From Apoderus coryli (Eukaryota; Arthropoda; Insecta; Coleoptera; Attelabidae): a DNA stretch of 64,000 bases. Under the pieces are notes generated by a model. The model was not told the origin of the DNA, did not search any database, and was given only the letters and a program-made list of their open reading frames with translations. Position numbers and translations under genes: made by a program. The first letter of the stretch is position 1. Every line of letters starts with the position of its first letter. The DNA lies in contig OU452201.1 in NCBI GenBank assembly GCA_911728435.2, forward strand, positions 15,500,001 to 15,564,000, given 5' to 3'. Positions 60,050 through 64,000 of this stretch are shown piece by piece.

Positions 60050-60710
60050 TTTACGATATTTAAAAAAAAATATTTTTTTTGGATTTTTGGGTTCATAAAT
60101 TATATAATATTTACTATAATTCGTACATTTTGTTAGATTATAGATATCTGAAAAAGGCAAAATGTAAAAAAAAAAATTGCCGGAACGTACGACGTATTAA
60201 TAAGAAAAAAAAAATAGTATGTACAAAAGAAATGACAAATATTGAAAAAATATAAAATTTACGATTTTTTTTTTCTTTGACCTCTTTTTTATAATTTTTG
60301 TTTTGATATTATTTTCTTGATTTTAGGTCAATTTGCAAATAATACTGCGGTTTTATGAAAGGCACATTGTATTTTATAAGAAATGTCGAATAAATCTTGA
60401 CGTTTCGATAATTTTTTTGATCTTTCTCAAAAGAGTCTGTATGGCATGAATATTGCTTAAGCACAAATCAACAAACACACTATTACACAAAAATCCAACA
60501 TATATTTTCCAAATATCATAAGGATATTCGGTTGTCGTTACCTAAAATCAAGAAAATAATATCAACAAAAAAATGTACGAATTATAGGAAATATATAATT
60601 TTTGACCCCAAAACCCCAAAGAAAATAAATAAATAATTTTTAAAATTATCCAAAAGGGTTCAAGAAAAAACTAAAACAAAAAATATTTACGATATCTAAA
60701 ATTATAATTA
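60050..60710. mobile_element. Foldback element with degenerate hammerhead-like centre
   Basis: TATAATTCGTACATTTTGTT (60115) is inverted as AAAAAAATGTACGAATTATA (near 60568-60587), and ATATTATTTTCTTGATTTTA (60307) as TAAAATCAAGAAAATAATAT (60543). Outer A/T-rich arms extend the match. Near the centre the minus strand has TTGAGAA, A, a GAT...ATC stem and GAAACGTC (60402-60430), a decayed form of the motif in the other foldbacks. Confidence 0.55.
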
Positions 60711-61032
60711 TGATTTTTGTATTTTTGCTTAGTATTTTGCCGTTCAATATTGCATCTTATAAAATTATAATTTCTAAAATATTACTACCTACTATTTCAT
60801 ACAAAGTGAAACAATAAGATATTATTAATTTTTTGTACGACCGACATTTTTTGATTGTTTGTCGTGTCTGTCTTTATGACAGTAAGTGACATTTACTGGC
60901 TGACAACCCTACACGACGGTAAGTAATTTACTTACCGTTCTCTGAACGGTAAGTGAATTACACGACGGTATGTCATTGCCCATTTATGCTGACGTCATTA
61001 TTTTGATTTTTAAAATTGTATATTAAACGGCA

Positions 61033-61137
61033 TTAGGTATGAACTTTTATAAGTATTTTCATACCGTTCTCTGGAATTATAGCGGCTATTCCAACATTCC
61101 ATGCTTCATCAAGAGATTCACATTCAAAGTCACTCAT
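61033..61137 (-). CDS. Conserved 34-codon ORF in tandem element, unit 1
   Basis: Minus strand: MSDFECESLDEAWNVGIAAI then IPENGMKILIKVHT and stop. The same frame is kept in the second unit. GTATGA after the codons for IPEN could be a splice donor, in which case the visible part would be a first exon truncated by an internal deletion of a larger element. 'DEAWN.gIaaiIPEks' recalls the start of tyrosine-recombinase (Crypton-like) proteins of insects, but that is a guess from a short peptide. Confidence 0.35.
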   Translation of the reverse strand: MSDFECESLDEAWNVGIAAIIPENGMKILIKVHT

Positions 61138-61347
61138 TTTCAATAATAATACTTTTAGTACGACCGACCTTTTTTGATTGTTTACCGTATCTGTCAGTAA
61201 GTGACATTTACTGGCTGACAACCCAAACACGACGGTAAGTAATTCACTTACCGTTCAGAGAACGGTAAGTAAATTCACAACGGTATGTCATTGCCTATTT
61301 ATGCTGACGTCATTATTTTGATTTTTAAAATTGTATATTAAACGGCA

Positions 61348-61452
61348 TTAGGTATGAACTTTTATAAGTATTTTCATACCCTTCTCTGGAATTATAGCGG
61401 CTATTCCAACATTCCATGCTTCATCAAGAGATTCACATTCAAAGTCACTCAT
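61348..61452 (-). CDS. Conserved 34-codon ORF in tandem element, unit 2
   Basis: Same frame as 61033-61137 with IPEKG in place of IPENG. The upstream sequence differs, so only the ATG-initiated part is shared. Again a GTATGA sequence follows the PEK codons. Confidence 0.35.
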   Translation of the reverse strand: MSDFECESLDEAWNVGIAAIIPEKGMKILIKVHT

Positions 61453-61638
61453 TTTAAATAATAATACTTATTTAAATAAGTTCTAACAAACACATGACAT
61501 AAAAAATACGATAACAATCATAACAATAACAATTAGTTCCATGGCAACGTTCAACTGCAACTTTGTATTTAATTGGAAATAATAATTATTAAAAATAATA
61601 AAATTGCAATTTCAGCTATTTCGATCGTACAAAAAATA

Positions 61639-63318
61639 GTATAAGCATCTCAAACAGTAAGTAGTTTACCGATCTCCTCCAATTTTGGCGACTGAGCGAA
61701 GCAATACTTAATATACTATCTTTTTATTTCAAGCTTGTTGTGTCAGAGCAAACCTTAATTTATTTATGTTTATTTCTTTCATAATATCACCGATTCTGCC
61801 ATACGTCATGATTAATTTGAATGCAAGTATTCAACAAACATGTTGTTAAACTAATTAATTTTGAAAGTATTTACGGATGTGTTTTTTTCACATCTTTAAT
61901 TGTAATTCGTTACATTAAAAGTTAGTCAAATCTAATTAAATTAATTTACGGTATATAGTGACTGAACTAGGTTCAAGTATTAATTTTGCTCGCAGAAGTG
62001 TATTTTCCTTTTGTTGACTACATTTTTTATCAGCTGAAGAAGTGTAGCAATTTAAAATAAACATTTTAATAATATAGCTCATTCATTTTATGCTTATAAT
62101 ACTTATTTATATATATTCTTATAATAGACTTCCATCAAGCCCGAGGAGGTGTTACCTCTTTAATCGTTTATTCCATATGCATTCTTTTTGTATACTTCCT
62201 CTTTTCTTTAGTGTATTAGTTATTACTTATCGTTCTTATGAGATGTAAATCTTGAGTTACATTTCGCAGTTGAATGAATGCATAAATAGATGCTTATTAT
62301 TATTGGAATACCCTAGAATATAAACATAAATATTTTTTTGTAGTTGATTTAAATGTAAAAACAAAGGGAAATCGAAAGGATCTCTGTTCTTAAATTGCGG
62401 TTGAGCAATTATTGTGTTCATAAATTTAATTGGTTGTTATTTTCCCAGAGGCATCAAAATAAGCGGGTACTTGTTATTGCCTTTTTGTTTTTTCGCAAAT
62501 CAGTTTGAAATATAAACTAAACGCTTTGCTTTGTGTCAAAGAGGAGGTGAGTAAAAGTTATGTACAAATACCGGTCGAGATGTTAATTACCGAACAAATT
62601 TTAAAATAATTTATTATTTTAACGTTTAAGTGAAATTATTATTATAATGATATACAGCATACCGAATGTCTCCATGAACTGAATGTTTAAAAGGCCAATA
62701 ATATTATAAAAGGAACTATCATATTTTTTCATATCTTTCAAACATATCTGCGAGAATAGTTCTCTTGTTGAGTATCAAGGTACTAGTGGATTCTAGTGGA
62801 TCGCGAAAAATAAAAATCGTTCAAATATTGTAATAAAAGGAAAAAACTTAAATCTGACATTTGTAGAAGTTTTTTACAAAAGGCACCTTACCTAGGCTCG
62901 ACTGGTCCCTTCGCATGCCAACCTGATACTACTAACTAGATTGTATTGGAGTCGTTTAGGTCCTATTGCCTCCCTACCTATTATAACAACAGAAATATTG
63001 GAAAATAAATCAAATGGGATAGATTTGATTGAGTCATTAACTGCAAAAAAAAAAAGAAAATGACCTGGGGTGTTTGCCTATCTACCGCTTTAGATATTTT
63101 TACAACCATTTCAATTTGCCCACCTTATACAGGACATTACGTACGTGGGTCACGTCGGTGTTCTCATATATATAGCATACATTTTGTGTATCTATTATTA
63201 AAATTTTATGGTAAGTATATTTTATTATTCAGTTACTGGGATGGTAGTTGCAAAAGTGAAAACAATTATATTTAAGTAGATCAAAACCAGCACTTTGTCT
63301 AATGCAAGTATGCCTATA
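61639..63318. other. No gene recognised
   Basis: AT-rich. Slightly GC-richer patches at 62140-62160 and 62880-62960 show no readable exon. A 71-codon frame at 63060-63275 has no motif. Confidence 0.4.
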
Positions 63319-63955
63319 CAGGGTGTCCCACCGGGAATCAAATCGATCTATATATAGAAAACTATACATAATGTAATATGTATGTAATATGTAAATTACT
63401 CATTTGCCAATATTTCTAGAACTAAACATTTTAGAGATATACAACCTTATACAAATTTACCCTTATTTTAATTGTTTAATACGATAAAACTATAACATAT
63501 TGGGGTTTCTCTTTAAAAATATTGATTTTGGACAGTTTTCTTCTTCATGTTTGACGTGATATTTTGCACACCCTAATAATATTAATATTTACCAAAACAC
63601 TTCAAAGTTCTCATAAAACGACTATTTCTGAGATAAAAATAGTATATAAATCAATTAATGAAGGTTATATGACAATTTTATAATGATTTTAGAGCCCGCA
63701 ACGTCATTTTTGACATAAAACCTTATAATACTCGTAAGTCAGAATCGGCAAGACTTAGGTATAGGACATGATACGCAAAGTATAGTTGAAATTTTACGTA
63801 GAATCTAAAACTACTAATATATACGGTGTATAAGTTGCATACGGTAATTTTATTACAAGTTTTAAGTTCGCCCCGTCGACATAGTTACACTGCCACATTT
63901 TCGAAATTCTCCTCTATGTATAGTTTTCTATATACAGATCGATTTGTTGTGAATT
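63319..63955. mobile_element. CAGGGTGTCCC-type MITE, right end diverged
   Basis: The left terminus CAGGGTGTCCCACCGGGAAT is preceded by TA. The inner arm AAATCGATCTATATATAGAA (63339) is inverted as TTCTATATACAGATCGATTT (near 63926-63945), and the AACTATACATA continuation is also shared. The right terminus beyond GATCGATTTG no longer matches, so the exact end is unknown. No coding frame. Confidence 0.55.
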
Positions 63956-64000
63956 ATTGTTAAATGCGTTTAACAACTGCATGTTGGAAATTCATAGGTT

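Larger units (their letters stand above)
60832..61638. mobile_element. Nonautonomous element with internal tandem duplication
   Basis: The ends TTTTTTGTACGACCGA (60832) and TCGATCGTACAAAAAA (61623) are inverted. Inside, a unit of about 315 bp occurs twice in tandem (about 60838-61150 and 61154-61465), including a conserved short minus-strand frame. Each unit also contains a palindromic cluster of ACGGTAAGT and its inverse ACTTACCGT. Unit 2 differs by scattered changes, so the duplication is not brand new. Confidence 0.65.

Noticed and set aside
62030..62060. GCTGAAGAAGTGTAGC as a hammerhead-like start
   Set aside because: No GAAAC and no closing stem follow within the expected distance.
1..64000. 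CRISPR array, bacterial operons or prophage
   Set aside because: The window is clearly insect nuclear DNA with introns and eukaryotic transposons; no such array or operon structure is present.

Overview
The window is eukaryotic nuclear DNA from an insect: very AT-rich, with short coding exons split by GT-AG introns and dense remains of DNA transposons and non-LTR retrotransposons. A beetle would fit the repeat content, but the order cannot be fixed from the sequence alone.

The one confidently named gene is the 3' part of goliath (RNF130/RNF150-type PA-TM-RING E3 ubiquitin ligase) on the + strand. Six exons were read: transmembrane segment (8909-9026), juxtamembrane linker (10526-10597), two exons forming the RING-H2 finger (10806-10888 and 12114-12210), and two C-terminal tail exons (13996-14142 and 15204-15470, with the stop codon). 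Their phases join into one frame of 260 complete codons before the stop. The signal peptide and PA-domain exons were not found and probably lie upstream of the window. A second, unidentified + strand gene may begin at 48732 with a 16-codon first exon and strong splice donor; two later exons in compatible phase are proposed at 53034 and 55095.

The rest is mostly mobile DNA. (1) A 2,861-bp element at 56441-59301 has terminal inverted repeats of about 31 bp and a 7-bp target duplication; the end of a nearly identical copy fills 1-1608. (2) A mariner-like element at 35271-37356 has 342-bp inverted repeats, a TA duplication and a DD41D transposase broken by one frameshift. (3) Older mariner-like transposase relics lie at 7.4-7.9, 31.7-32.2 and 40.5-40.9 kb, with a piggyBac relic at 21.8-22.1 kb. 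(4) Non-LTR retrotransposon pieces lie at 13.3, 14.3, 29.5 and 49 kb, and possibly 1.9 kb. (5) A repeat carrying a tRNA-Ala-like module occurs three times (3.6, 28.3, 32.3 kb). (6) A long-TIR MITE occurs three times (5.7, 10.6, 45.7 kb). (7) Foldback elements lie at 20.6, 25.3, 44.4 and 60.1 kb.

The most unusual signal is a recurring small RNA-like fold, seen at about ten sites: CUGANGA, one extra base, a short stem whose sequence changes but still pairs, then GAAAC and a GUH site. This is a hammerhead-ribozyme-like architecture. The two best copies (50351-50391 and 54357-54399) also have a paired stem I. Other copies sit inside the foldback elements and inside the 2.86-kb element, which links the motif to several mobile families.
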